A stretch of DNA of 64,000 bases from Lachnoclostridium sp. An14 (lineage in GTDB: Bacteria; Bacillota; Clostridia; Lachnospirales; Lachnospiraceae): NCBI RefSeq assembly GCF_002160755.1, contig NZ_NFLE01000017.1:1-64000 (forward strand), written 5' to 3'. This document shows, piece by piece, positions 34,241-43,235 of the stretch. Every line of letters starts with the position of its first letter. Within the stretch, counting starts at the first letter, position 1. A program made the position numbers and the translations under genes. The notes beneath the pieces were generated by a model. The model had not been told where the DNA came from and did no database searches. It was given only the letters and a program-made list of their open reading frames with translations.

Positions 34241-34735
34241 ATGCAGCAGTCTCAGACACCGGGAACCACATTTGCCGGCCTTCTTGCGGAAAACCGCCCT
34301 CAGGCGGCCGCCTGGGTGCGGGGAGGAGCGGCCGCGCCGCGGTTAAGCGGATTGGTGAAATTTTATGATACGATTTATGGAGGAGTTCTGATTGAAACGG
34401 AAATATTTGGCCTGCCAAACATTTCCAGTCAGGGCTCCTCAGATTTTTATGCCCTTCACATTCATGAAACAGGAGATTGTTCCCATCAGTTTACAAAAAC
34501 CGGCAATCATTACAATCCAGCGGGCCTTCCCCACCCGCAGCACGCCGGCGACCTTCTGCCCCTGCTGGGAAACCAGGGCTACGCCTGGGGCGCGTTTTAC
34601 GACAAGCGGTTTCAAATTAAGGACATTCTCGGCCGCTCCGTGGTCATCCATCGGAATCGGGACGATTTCACCAGCCAGCCGGCGGGAGACGCGGGGGAGA
34701 AGATTGGGTGCGGGGTGATTGTGGGGAATCCGTGA
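34241..34735 (+). CDS. Cu/Zn superoxide dismutase family protein, no signal peptide
   Basis: 164 residues. The metal ligands can be placed: His73 and His75 (HIHETGDC), His90 (GNHYNP), His98, His101 and Asp104 (HPQHAGDL), His137 (VVIHRNRDDF). Cys80 and Cys157 would make the usual disulfide. The active-site Arg before the second Cys is Lys154 here. Bacterial Cu/Zn SODs are normally exported; this one has no signal sequence, so it is either cytoplasmic or has another metal role. It lies 43 bp after larE and may share the transcript, but the ribosome site is weak. Confidence 0.82.
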   Translation: MQQSQTPGTTFAGLLAENRPQAAAWVRGGAAAPRLSGLVKFYDTIYGGVLIETEIFGLPNISSQGSSDFYALHIHETGDCSHQFTKTGNHYNPAGLPHPQHAGDLLPLLGNQGYAWGAFYDKRFQIKDILGRSVVIHRNRDDFTSQPAGDAGEKIGCGVIVGNP

Positions 34736-34886
34736 GGTGGGAACGGCTTGCCATCTGCGTTTTGCCGAGAGCCAAATTGGCCCGCAGCCTGGTGAGCGGT
34801 CTCTGATCTGGAAAACGGATGAGCCAGATTGGAAAGAGATCATTTCCGGTGTTCGGGAAGGGGGAGTTCCTGATGATCAGGCGTAA
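34719..34886 (+). pseudogene. Possible gene remnant or small ORF after the SOD gene
   Basis: An open frame from TTG 34719 to TAA 34884-34886 gives about 55 residues, ending SLIWKTDEPDWKEIISG and VREGGVPDDQA, with codon use that looks like real coding sequence. It overlaps the SOD end. There is no ATG and only a weak ribosome site, so a C-terminal remnant of a lost gene is as likely as a small gene. No family recognised. Confidence 0.3.
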
Positions 34887-35250
34887 ATACGCGTCTAAGT
34901 TCCAGAAATGATTGAATCAGATTCCAAGACGATCGGGAGGTGTGTGATGGCACGCAGGTAATTTCCACTGGAACAGCCCATCAGCACGTCCAGAGAGAAA
35001 TGCGAACCGTATCCAACGGTCTTTGCCATATTGAATACCGGTACTGCTTAAACGCATTGTACCATCGAATCACAGCCGTGTCAAGTAAAAATCAAACATT
35101 TGTTCGATTCCTTGCTTTCTTGTTTTGCTTTCTGCTTCACAAAGCCCTGTAAAAGAATGGCAGGATAATGGATCGGATTTTTCGACACAAAATAGAAATA
35201 ATATAGAAAGAGAGATTTCCTCCCAAAGGATCTCCCCCAAAAACTTAAAA
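34887..35250. other. Gene-poor stretch before rpsO
   Basis: No convincing gene. An ATG with a good GGGAGGTG site at 34947 reads only four codons before a stop, after which the same frame stays open for about 30 codons, as in a decayed gene. One 0A-box core (TGTCGAA, minus strand, 35181-35187) is present. Confidence 0.4.
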
Positions 35251-35279
35251 TTGACAAATCCCCATTCCTATGCTACACT
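35251..35279 (+). promoter_or_regulatory. Sigma-A promoter of rpsO-pnp
   Basis: TTGACA (35251-35256), 17-bp spacer, TACACT (35274-35279). Confidence 0.78.
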
Positions 35280-35285
35280 CACTAA

Positions 35286-35385
35286 GTATGCAAACAGGCA
35301 AACGCCGTCTGCCCGGTTTCCTGGAGGCTCCAACCGGAGGCTTGGTAAGCGGTGAGAATCTATGAAGAATAAGGAGGAAATCGAC
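35286..35385 (+). promoter_or_regulatory. rpsO leader, probable S15 autoregulatory RNA
   Basis: About 100 nt with a stem CCGGTT/AACCGG around GGAGG-CTCC. Leaders of rpsO that bind S15 itself are known in several bacterial groups; the class here is not identified. Confidence 0.4.
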
Positions 35386-35652
35386 ATGATTTCAAAGGAG
35401 AAGAAGGCTGCTATTATCGCAGAGTATGGAAGAAATGCAGGAGACACCGGTTCACCGGAGGTGCAGATCGCGCTGCTGACCGCAAGAATCAGCGAGCTGA
35501 CCGAGCATTTACAGAAGAACCAGAAGGATCATCACTCCAGGAGAGGACTTCTGAAGATGGTAGGACAGAGACGTGGTCTCTTAAACTATTTAAAGGAGAA
35601 CGATCTGGAAGGCTATCGTACTCTGATCGAGAAGTTAGGCATCAGAAAGTAA
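35386..35652 (+). CDS. rpsO: 30S ribosomal protein S15
   Basis: 88 residues, full length for the family: [35 protein letters not shown] is recognisable in its parts, as is [20 protein letters not shown] and the ending [10 protein letters not shown]15 binds 16S rRNA early in assembly of the small subunit platform. The ATG at 35386 has AAGGAGG 7 nt upstream. It is followed by a hairpin and pnp, the usual order in bacteria. Confidence 0.98.
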   Translation: MISKEKKAAIIAEYGRNAGDTGSPEVQIALLTARISELTEHLQKNQKDHHSRRGLLKMVGQRRGLLNYLKENDLEGYRTLIEKLGIRK

Positions 35653-35666
35653 TAGGACAAAGGCTT

Positions 35667-35690
35667 AGGGTGGAGAACAGACTCCACCCT
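35667..35690 (+). terminator. Hairpin between rpsO and pnp
   Basis: AGGGTGGAG (35667-35675) pairs with CTCCACCCT (35682-35690). The tail has few T, so it is more likely an attenuator or processing site than a full terminator. Confidence 0.5.
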
Positions 35691-35895
35691 ACGTTTCGTA
35701 TAAAGGCTTTATACGGGACGGGCCGCCGGGACCGGAAGGTTCTGCAGCAGAGCGCGAGGGCATCCGGCAGAAGCATGGTCCGAGACCGCTGAGGAGGACA
35801 GGAACTGTCTCCTGGGCTGCTCAGTAGTTTCGGCGTCTTCTGCCTGAAGGGACCGGCAGGAAACATTGTTTTTATTAAGGAAAAGGAGACAGACC
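35691..35895 (+). promoter_or_regulatory. Structured pnp leader
   Basis: About 200 nt without a gene, with stems GTATAAAGGCTTTATAC and a longer one near 35789-35823 (GGAGGACA/TGTCTCC). Such leaders are processed in enteric bacteria to allow PNPase self-control; similar control here is a guess. Confidence 0.4.
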
Positions 35896-38001
35896 ATGTA
35901 TAAGAGTTTTTCCATGGAACTGGCAGGCAGAACGCTGACAGTTGACATCGGCAGAGTGGCGGCTCAGGCAAACGGCGCCGCATTCATGCACTATGGCGAT
36001 ACGGTTGTGCTTTCCACGGCCACCGCATCCGCGAAACCGAGAGAGGGAATTGATTTCTTCCCCTTAAGCGTGGAATATGAAGAAAAAATGTACTCCGTGG
36101 GCAAAATCCCCGGCGGTTTCAATAAGAGAGAGGGAAAGGCATCTGAGAACGCCATTCTCACCTCCCGCGTTATCGACCGCCCCATGCGCCCGCTGTTCCC
36201 GAAGGACTACCGCAATGACGTGACGTTAAACAACCTGGTAATGAGCGTGGATCCGGACTGCAGCCCGGAGCTGACCGCCATGCTGGGTTCCGCTATCGCC
36301 ACCTGCATTTCTGACATTCCCTTTGACGGCCCCTGCGCCATGACTCAGGTGGGAATGATCGACGGCGAGTTCATCATCAACCCCACCGCAGAGCAGAAAC
36401 GGGTTTCCGACATGGCCCTCACCGTGGCATCCACCAGGGAGAAGGTTATCATGATCGAGGCCGGAGCCAACGAGGTGCCGGAGCAGACCATGATCGACGC
36501 CATCTTTAAGGCCCACGAGGTCAACCAGGAGATCATCAAATTCATCGACCAGATCGTGGCAGAGTGCGGCAAGGAGAAACACAGCTATGAGAGCTGCGCC
36601 GTTCCGGAGGAGCTGTTTACTGCTATTAAAGAGATCGTCAGCCCGGAGGAGATGGAGGAAGCTGTCTTCACCGACGACAAGCAGACGAGAGAGGGCAACA
36701 TCGCCGCCATCACCGAAAAGTTGGAGGAGGCGTTTGCCGAGAACGAGGAGTGGCTGGCTCTGCTGGGAGACGCCATTTACCAATATGAGAAAAAGACCGT
36801 CCGCAAGATGATCTTAAAGGACCACAAGCGTCCTGACGGCCGCGCCATCACGGAGATCCGTCCCCTGGCGGCGGAGATCGACCTTCTGCCCAGAGTACAC
36901 GGCTCCGGTATGTTTACCCGCGGTCAGACCCAGATTTTAAACGCCTGTACCCTGGCGCCCCTTTCTGAGGCCCAGAAGATCGACGGTCTGGATGTAAACG
37001 AGACGTCCAAAAGATATATGCACCACTACAACTTCCCGTCCTACTCCGTAGGCGAGACGAAACCTTCCAGAGGTCCGGGACGCCGGGAGATCGGCCACGG
37101 AGCACTGGCAGAGAGAGCTTTGGTGCCGGTGCTGCCCACAGAGGAGGAATTCCCCTACGCCATCCGTACCGTGTCCGAGACCATGGAGTCCAATGGCTCC
37201 ACCTCTCAGGCTAGCATCTGCGCCTCCACCCTGTCCCTGATGGCAGCCGGCGTTCCCATTAAGGCACCGGTAGCCGGTATTTCCTGCGGACTGGTGACCG
37301 GCGAGACGGACGACGACTACATCGTTCTCACCGACATCCAGGGCCTGGAGGACTTCTTCGGCGATATGGACTTTAAGGTAGGCGGAACCCACAAGGGCAT
37401 CACCGCCATCCAGATGGACATCAAGATCCACGGCCTGACCCGCCCGATCATCGAGGAGGCCATCGCCCGTACCAGAGAGGCGAGACTCCACATCCTGGAC
37501 AACGTGATGAAACCGGTGATCGCGGAGCCGAGAAAAGAATTAAGCCCCTACGCTCCGAAGATCGAGCAGATCATGATCGACCCGTCCAAGATCGGCGACG
37601 TGGTAGGAAAGCAGGGCAAGGTGATCAACAAGATCATCGAGGAGACCGGCGTGAAGATCGACATCACCGACGACGGAGCTGTAAATGTGTGCGGCACCGA
37701 CAAGGAGATGATCGACAAGGCCATTTCCATTATCCGCAACATCGTGACCGAGCTGGAGCCGGGCATGGTGATGAACGGCAAAGTGGTGCGCATCATGAAC
37801 TTTGGCGCCTTCGTGGAGCTGGCTCCCGGAAAGGACGGAATGGTGCACATTTCCAAGCTGTCCGATAAGAGAGTGGGCAAAGTGGAGGATGTGGTGAACA
37901 TCGGCGACGAGGTGACCGTAAAGGTGATCGAGATCGACAAGATGGGCAGAGTAAACTTAAGTATGCGTCCCGCTGACTTAGCTCCCAAGAGCGAAAAGTA
38001 A
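35896..38001 (+). CDS. pnp: Polyribonucleotide nucleotidyltransferase (PNPase)
   Basis: 701 residues, full length. Two RNase PH-like domains surround a helical linker; the second holds the conserved GRREIGHGALAERAL and NGSTSQASICA catalytic region. A KH domain (IGDVVGKQGKVINKIIEETG, about residues 565-590) and an S1 domain (GMVMNGKVVRIMNFGAFVEL to the end) bind RNA. The enzyme degrades RNA by phosphorolysis from the 3' end. The ATG at 35896 follows AAAGGAG; the longer frame from 35866 is not used. Confidence 0.98.
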   Translation: MYKSFSMELAGRTLTVDIGRVAAQANGAAFMHYGDTVVLSTATASAKPREGIDFFPLSVEYEEKMYSVGKIPGGFNKREGKASENAILTSRVIDRPMRPLFPKDYRNDVTLNNLVMSVDPDCSPELTAMLGSAIATCISDIPFDGPCAMTQVGMIDGEFIINPTAEQKRVSDMALTVASTREKVIMIEAGANEVPEQTMIDAIFKAHEVNQEIIKFIDQIVAECGKEKHSYESCAVPEELFTAIKEIVSPEEMEEAVFTDDKQTREGNIAAITEKLEEAFAENEEWLALLGDAIYQYEKKTVRKMILKDHKRPDGRAITEIRPLAAEIDLLPRVHGSGMFTRGQTQILNACTLAPLSEAQKIDGLDVNETSKRYMHHYNFPSYSVGETKPSRGPGRREIGHGALAERALVPVLPTEEEFPYAIRTVSETMESNGSTSQASICASTLSLMAAGVPIKAPVAGISCGLVTGETDDDYIVLTDIQGLEDFFGDMDFKVGGTHKGITAIQMDIKIHGLTRPIIEEAIARTREARLHILDNVMKPVIAEPRKELSPYAPKIEQIMIDPSKIGDVVGKQGKVINKIIEETGVKIDITDDGAVNVCGTDKEMIDKAISIIRNIVTELEPGMVMNGKVVRIMNFGAFVELAPGKDGMVHISKLSDKRVGKVEDVVNIGDEVTVKVIEIDKMGRVNLSMRPADLAPKSEK

Positions 38002-38021
38002 AGGGAATATCAGCCATATAA

Positions 38022-38066
38022 GACAGAGGCAAAAACCGGAGACTCCGGGGACAGCCTCTGTCCTTT
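38022..38066 (+). terminator. Terminator after pnp
   Basis: GACAGAGGC (38022-38030) pairs with GCCTCTGTC (38054-38062), with an inner CCGGAG/CTCCGG stem; tail CTTTCGTTT. Confidence 0.7.
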
Positions 38067-38183
38067 CGTTTCCCCGAAAAGTTAGATGCCCGCGATTTAT
38101 TAAGAGAAGTGTAAGAGTTTTTTGCGGAAAAATGTGGTATTCTAAAAACTAACGATTTTACATTTACGGAAGGCGGCAGAGAA

Positions 38184-39299
38184 ATGAAGATATTTGGCGA
38201 ATTACAGATAAAAGCGGCGGCTCTGGCAGTGGCTATGGCCCTGTGTACACCGGTTTCCGCTCTGGCGGGCCCCGGAGACGGGCTGATTACGCTGGAAACG
38301 GGGCAGACCCGGCCGGCGGGAACGGCTACCCCCAGTGAAATGACGGCGGACTGGGGCATTGTGCGGGCGGCGGAAAAATATTCCTACTCCGACATGGAAC
38401 AGGACATCTGGGAGCTGCAGAGACAGTACGGCAACCTGATGACGGTGAACGTGATCGGCACCTCCTGCGATGGGCGCAACCTCTACGAGATCGTGGTGGG
38501 CAATCAGAGCGCCGGGAAACACGTGATGATTCAGGGGGCCATCCACGGAAGGGAGTACATGACCCCCCTGCTGGTGATGAAACAGCTGGAAACGGCGTTG
38601 GCCCAGTATTATACGGGGAACTGGGACGGAGTTTCCTATTCCCAGCTTTTCAGCCAGGCGGCGGTTCATTTTCTGCCCATGGTGAATCCGGACGGCGTTT
38701 CCATCAGCCAGTTTGGACTGCAGGGGATCAATTCTCCCCAGCTGCGGCAGACCATCCAGGAGGCTTACGACAAAGATCTGGCGGAGGGAAGGACGGTCAT
38801 GAGCATTGACCGCTACCTGACCTACTGGAAAGCCAACGGCCGGGGCGTGGACTTAAACAGCAATTTTGATGCCGGATGGGAGAATTTAAACGATCTGGGC
38901 CACCCGTCTTACGCGGGCTACCGGGGGACGGGGGCCTGCTCCGAACCGGAGTCCATGGCTTTAGTAAACCTGGCGAATAAGCATCAATGGTCCCTGATTT
39001 TAAACTACCACTCCATGGGAGAGGTGATTTACTGGGATTACGAGGGAAATAAAGTGCAGCCCCAGTCAAAGGAGCTGGCGGATCTGGTGGCGGGAATCAC
39101 CGGCTACCGGCTGATAGACTCCAGCGGCGGCGGTGGCTACAAGGACTGGGTGCAGATCAAGGAAGGGCCCATCCCCAGCGTTACGGTGGAGGTCGGCTCC
39201 GTTTCCTGTCCCATGCCGGTGAGCGAGTGGAGCCGGGTGTGGCCTCAGAATGAGACGGTGTGGGCGGCGGTGCTCTCCTGGGCGGTGAAACAGCCGTGA
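38184..39299 (+). CDS. Secreted M14-family zinc carboxypeptidase
   Basis: 371 residues with a signal peptide (ALAVAMALCTPVSALAG). Zinc ligands are His and Glu in GAIHGREYM and the His in NYHSMGE; the catalytic Glu is in SVTVEVGS. ENDs of the fold, such as NPDGVSISQFG and RGVDLNSNFD, match the gamma-D-glutamyl-L-diamino acid peptidase branch, so a peptidoglycan-peptide substrate is likely. No separate wall-binding domain is present. The next gene starts within its stop codon. Confidence 0.9.
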   Translation: MKIFGELQIKAAALAVAMALCTPVSALAGPGDGLITLETGQTRPAGTATPSEMTADWGIVRAAEKYSYSDMEQDIWELQRQYGNLMTVNVIGTSCDGRNLYEIVVGNQSAGKHVMIQGAIHGREYMTPLLVMKQLETALAQYYTGNWDGVSYSQLFSQAAVHFLPMVNPDGVSISQFGLQGINSPQLRQTIQEAYDKDLAEGRTVMSIDRYLTYWKANGRGVDLNSNFDAGWENLNDLGHPSYAGYRGTGACSEPESMALVNLANKHQWSLILNYHSMGEVIYWDYEGNKVQPQSKELADLVAGITGYRLIDSSGGGGYKDWVQIKEGPIPSVTVEVGSVSCPMPVSEWSRVWPQNETVWAAVLSWAVKQP

Positions 39300-40108
39300 C
39301 CGGGGGAAGGCGCCACGAAAGCCACCAGGAAGGCCAGATCCCCGTTCAGGACGTGATCCGGCAGCTGGACCGGCTGTTGGAGCAAAACAGGGCAGACGAG
39401 GCGGAGACCCATCTGGAGGCCTGGTTGGAACGGGCGGCGGAAATGGGGGACTGGCGGGCCAGGCTCACCATTTTAAATGAACTTATGGGATTTCACAGGA
39501 GCAGCGGCAAAAAGGAGAAAGGGCTTTCGGCCTCCGCGGAGGGGATCCGCCTGGTGCGGGACCACGGGATGGAGCGGACGGTGACGGGAGGAACCACATT
39601 TTTAAACGCGGCCACCACCATGAAGGCCTTTGGGGTCACGGAGGAGGCCCTTCCTTACTACGGGGAGGCGGAGCGGATTTTTAACCGCCTCCTGGAGCCG
39701 GGAGACTACCGGTTTGCCGGGCTTTACAATAATCTGTCCCTGGCCTGGACGGATATGGGACAGTACGAGAAGGCGGAGAGCTATTACCGGCGGGCGATGG
39801 CGGTTTTAAAGGAGCTGCCGGAAAGTGAGATGGAGCTGGCGGTGACCTGGGTAAACCTGGCCTGCCTGTATGAAAAAAAGGAGAGGGATCTTTCCAGGCG
39901 GGAGGAGCGGACCGGGGACTGTCTGAACCGGGCCCTTGCCTGTCTTGACGGTCCGGACTGCAAACGGGACGGCTACTACGCCTTCACCTGTACAAAATGC
40001 GCCCCCACCTTCGGGCATTTTGGATATTTTCTGGCGGAACGGGAGCTGAAAAGGCGAGCGGAGGCCATTTACGGAGGAATACGCCATGAACAGCATGAAG
40101 GGGCTTGA
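39296..40108 (+). CDS. Tetratricopeptide-repeat protein
   Basis: About 270 residues if it begins at GTG 39296, which overlaps the preceding TGA as GTGA; an earlier GTG at 39260 is possible. Helical repeats are visible: EALPYYGEAERIFNRLL, FAGLYNNLSLAWTDMGQYEKAESYYRRAMAVL and AVTWVNLACLYEKK, typical TPR units. A Cys pair (CTKCAP) lies near the end. No enzyme domain. Overlaps the DUF4037 gene by 23 bp, so the two proteins very likely work together. Confidence 0.82.
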   Translation: MTGGRRHESHQEGQIPVQDVIRQLDRLLEQNRADEAETHLEAWLERAAEMGDWRARLTILNELMGFHRSSGKKEKGLSASAEGIRLVRDHGMERTVTGGTTFLNAATTMKAFGVTEEALPYYGEAERIFNRLLEPGDYRFAGLYNNLSLAWTDMGQYEKAESYYRRAMAVLKELPESEMELAVTWVNLACLYEKKERDLSRREERTGDCLNRALACLDGPDCKRDGYYAFTCTKCAPTFGHFGYFLAERELKRRAEAIYGGIRHEQHEGA

Positions 40109-41012
40109 GCTGGCCAGAGCCTACTATGAGGCCTACGGGAAACCCATGATTGAGAAGGAATTCGCGGAGTACGCGGGGCGGATTGCCGTGGGACTGGCGG
40201 GGGAAGGCTCCGAGTGCTTTGGATTTGACGACGAGCTGTCCAGGGACCACGACTTTGAGGCGGGATTTTGCCTGTGGCTTACGCCGGAGGACGGGGAGGT
40301 CATAGGCTTTCGTCTGTTCCGGGCTTACGGAAAGCTGCCGGAGGAGTTTCAGGGCGTGAAAAAGGAGAAAACCAGTCTGTTCGGCGGCCGCCGGAAGGGT
40401 GTTATGGAAATTTCAGAATTTTACGGGAACATGATCGGCTGTCCCGGCGTGCCGGAGGAGGCGGAGCAGTGGCTTGCCATTCCCGAGTATGCCCTGGCAC
40501 AGGCGGTGAACGGGGAGGTGTTCCGGGACGATCTGGGAGAATTTTCCAGGATCCGGAACATTCTGCAAAAAGGGTATCCGGAGGATGTGCGGCTGAAAAA
40601 AATTGCCGCCAGAGCCGCCCTCATGGCCCAGTCCGGCCAGTACAATTATGGCCGCTGCCGGAAACGCGGGGAGGCGGGAGCGGCCGCCCTGGCCGCGGCA
40701 GAATTTGTAAAGGCAGGAATTTCCATGGTATTTTTGTTAAATAACCGTTATACTCCTTATTACAAGTGGATGCTCCGGGCCATGGGGGAGCTGCCGGTCC
40801 TTGGCTGGTTGCGTCCGTCCATGGAGCGGCTTTTGACGGAGGGAGGAGACGGCGGGCCGCTGATTGAGGAAATCTGCGGTGCTGTGGCGAAAGAGCTCAG
40901 ACGGCAGGGCCTGACGTCGGGAGACTGGGAATACCTGGAGCCCCACGCCCTGTCAGTGACGGAGCGCATCCGGGACGGGGCGCTGCGCAACCTTCATCTG
41001 ATGGAGGGATAA
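40086..41012 (+). CDS. DUF4037 nucleotidyltransferase-like protein
   Basis: 308 residues. The N-terminal part shows a nucleotidyltransferase-type motif, Gly41-Ser42 followed by Ser-Arg-Asp54-His-Asp56-Phe-Glu58 (SRDHDFE), and GFCLWLTP. The C-terminal half, with ARAALMAQSGQYNYGRC and AEFVKAGISMVFLLNNRYTPYYKW, is the DUF4037 helical domain. The reaction is unknown; an adenylyl- or nucleotidyl-transfer role is inferred from the fold. GGAGG precedes ATG 40086. Confidence 0.82.
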   Translation: MNSMKGLELARAYYEAYGKPMIEKEFAEYAGRIAVGLAGEGSECFGFDDELSRDHDFEAGFCLWLTPEDGEVIGFRLFRAYGKLPEEFQGVKKEKTSLFGGRRKGVMEISEFYGNMIGCPGVPEEAEQWLAIPEYALAQAVNGEVFRDDLGEFSRIRNILQKGYPEDVRLKKIAARAALMAQSGQYNYGRCRKRGEAGAAALAAAEFVKAGISMVFLLNNRYTPYYKWMLRAMGELPVLGWLRPSMERLLTEGGDGGPLIEEICGAVAKELRRQGLTSGDWEYLEPHALSVTERIRDGALRNLHLMEG

Positions 41013-41027
41013 AAGAAAAGAGAGAGG

Positions 41028-43046
41028 ATGGATTCATTGTTTAAAAAGACAGAAACGCCCCAGGCGGCGGAGACAGAAAGAGTCAGAGGACGGAGCCGGA
41101 GAAAGCCGGGGACGGGCGGAGAGACGCTGCGGGCGGAACAGCAGAGGGAGGCAGACGGGGAAAAGCCCCGCGGGAACGAACCGTTCGGAAAGGAAACCGC
41201 CGGAGCCAGACCGGAAAAAGAGACCGCTGGAACCCCGGCCGCTGCCGGAAATCCCGAGAGGAAGACGGAGGCCGCGGCTGCCGGCGTCAGTGCAGGGCCC
41301 AAGCCTTCATCTCCTGTGCCGTCCCAGCAGCCTTCTTCCGGGCACTCCCGCGGGATGGGACGCAAAGCGGCCATTGCCGCGGCCGCGGTGCTGGCGGTGG
41401 CCGCGGGCGCGTACATATATATTGGAACCACATACCGCAGCACCTTTTTCAACGGCACCGTCATCAACGGCATGAACGTGTCGGGAAAGACGGTGGACGA
41501 AGTAAAATCCATGATCGCCGAGGGCGTGGAAGGCTACGTGCTGGTGCTGGAGGAGCGGGGCGGAAGGACGGAGAGCATTACGGGAGCGTCCATCGGCCTG
41601 GAGGCCGGCTTTGACGGCAGCCTGGAGGCCCTTTTGGAGGCCCAGAACCCTTATGCCTGGCTCCCTGCCTGGATCGGCGGCACGGAGCGGGAGATCAAGG
41701 CTCTCGTCTCCTACGACGAGGGCGCCCTTGACGCCGCCATCGAGGCGTTGGACTGCCTGGATGAGACGAAAACGGAGAAACCGCAGAACGCCAGAATTTC
41801 TCAGTATGAGCCGGGAACGGGCTATACCATTGTGCCGGAAACGGAGGGAAATGAGGCGGATGAGGAGCTGCTGAAAACGGCGGTGGCCGCGGCGGTCACC
41901 AGCCTGCAGACCAGCCTCTCCCTGGACGAGGCCGGGGTATACACCGCCCCGTCGGTGACGGAAGAGGACGAGAGCCTGGTTGCCCTTTTGGAGGAGTACA
42001 GGCGCTACGCCGGGGTGACGGTGACCTACACCTTCGGGGACAAGACGGAGGTGTTAAACGGTGAGGCCATCAGCCAGTGGCTCTACGATGACGGCAGCCA
42101 GGTGATTATCTCCGACGAGGCGGCCGCGGAGTACGTCCAGACCCTGGCCACGAAATACAATACGGCTTACCGGGCAAAGAGTCTGAAGACCTCCTACGGC
42201 CCTACAGTGACCATTTCCAAGGGAAACTACGGCTGGAGAATCAACCAGGCCCAGGAAAAGACGGAGCTGTTAAACGTGATCCGGGCGGGAGAGAGCGTTT
42301 CCAGAGAGCCGGTATACTCCCAGAAGGGAGCCAGCCACGGGGAAAACGACTACGGCGATACCTATGTGGAAATCAACTTAACCGCTCAGCATCTGTTCTT
42401 TTATAAGGACGGAAAGCTTTTAGTGGAGTCGGACTTCGTATCCGGAAACACCTCCAGAGGCTGGACCACGCCGCCGGGGGCCTATCCCCTGACTTATAAG
42501 GAGAGAAATGCTACCTTGAAGGGCGAGGGCTACCGCACGCCCGTTTCCTACTGGATGCCCTTTAACGGCGGAATCGGCCTGCATGACGCCAGCTGGAGAG
42601 ATGCCTTCGGCGGCACCCTCTATAAGACCGGCGGCTCCCACGGCTGTGTGAACCTGCCGCCGTCTGTGGCGAAGGTGATTTACGAGAACATCTCCCAGGG
42701 GGATCCGGTGCTCTGCTATGAGCTGGCGGGGACGGAACAGACCGTCACCACAAGGGCGGACGGCACTCCGGTAAGCACGAAACCGGCGGAGACCCAGCCG
42801 GCGGAGACTCAGCCCGCGGAAACCCAGCCTACGGAGACGCAGCCGGCAGAGAGCCAGCCGTCCCAGCCCGCTGAGACTCAGCCCACCGCTCCCCAGCCCA
42901 CTCAGCCTGCGGAGACCCAGCCCACTCAGCCCGCGGAAACGGCGCCCACCACCCCGGCCCCGGAGCCTTCCGGGCCGGCCGGCCCGGGAGAGTCTGCCCA
43001 GGGTTCCGGTGGGGAATCTCCCGCTGGTCCGGGAGCCGGACTGTAG
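41028..43046 (+). CDS. L,D-transpeptidase (YkuD) with PG-binding domain and Pro-rich tail
   Basis: 672 residues. A charged cytoplasmic N-terminus of about 110 residues is followed by one membrane helix (AAIAAAAVLAVAAGAYIYI), placing the rest outside. A PG_binding_4-like region covers about residues 150-430, and the YkuD domain ends in SHGCVN with catalytic Cys540 and His538. The C-terminal 110 residues are QPAETQPTETQ-type repeats and a Gly/Pro end, probably a wall-spanning spacer. It makes 3-3 crosslinks or attaches proteins to peptidoglycan. A strong terminator follows. Confidence 0.93.
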   Translation: MDSLFKKTETPQAAETERVRGRSRRKPGTGGETLRAEQQREADGEKPRGNEPFGKETAGARPEKETAGTPAAAGNPERKTEAAAAGVSAGPKPSSPVPSQQPSSGHSRGMGRKAAIAAAAVLAVAAGAYIYIGTTYRSTFFNGTVINGMNVSGKTVDEVKSMIAEGVEGYVLVLEERGGRTESITGASIGLEAGFDGSLEALLEAQNPYAWLPAWIGGTEREIKALVSYDEGALDAAIEALDCLDETKTEKPQNARISQYEPGTGYTIVPETEGNEADEELLKTAVAAAVTSLQTSLSLDEAGVYTAPSVTEEDESLVALLEEYRRYAGVTVTYTFGDKTEVLNGEAISQWLYDDGSQVIISDEAAAEYVQTLATKYNTAYRAKSLKTSYGPTVTISKGNYGWRINQAQEKTELLNVIRAGESVSREPVYSQKGASHGENDYGDTYVEINLTAQHLFFYKDGKLLVESDFVSGNTSRGWTTPPGAYPLTYKERNATLKGEGYRTPVSYWMPFNGGIGLHDASWRDAFGGTLYKTGGSHGCVNLPPSVAKVIYENISQGDPVLCYELAGTEQTVTTRADGTPVSTKPAETQPAETQPAETQPTETQPAESQPSQPAETQPTAPQPTQPAETQPTQPAETAPTTPAPEPSGPAGPGESAQGSGGESPAGPGAGL

Positions 43047-43086
43047 GAGCCGGATACCAAAAAACGGGACAGAGAGACAAAAAAAG

Positions 43087-43137
43087 ACCGGGAATCCATT
43101 CGTCCTGGCGTGCCAGGGAATGGTTCCCGGTTTTTCT
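43087..43137 (+). terminator. Strong terminator after the L,D-transpeptidase gene
   Basis: Outer arms ACCGGGAA (43087-43094) and TTCCCGGT (near 43124-43131), inner CCATTC/GAATGG and CCTGG/CCAGG stems, then TTTTTC. Confidence 0.85.
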
Positions 43138-43235
43138 ATGGATTTTGTGCAGTGTTGTGGAAAACGGTCCCGCGCCCCGCTCCGCCTGTGGAAAACAGCA
43201 GCTTTTCTTTGGGCGAAAACGGCACCGTCAGCCTG

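Noticed and set aside
35095-35150. TTGTTCGATTCC-like sequence suggesting a tRNA T-arm
   Set aside because: No matching acceptor, D or anticodon stems around it.
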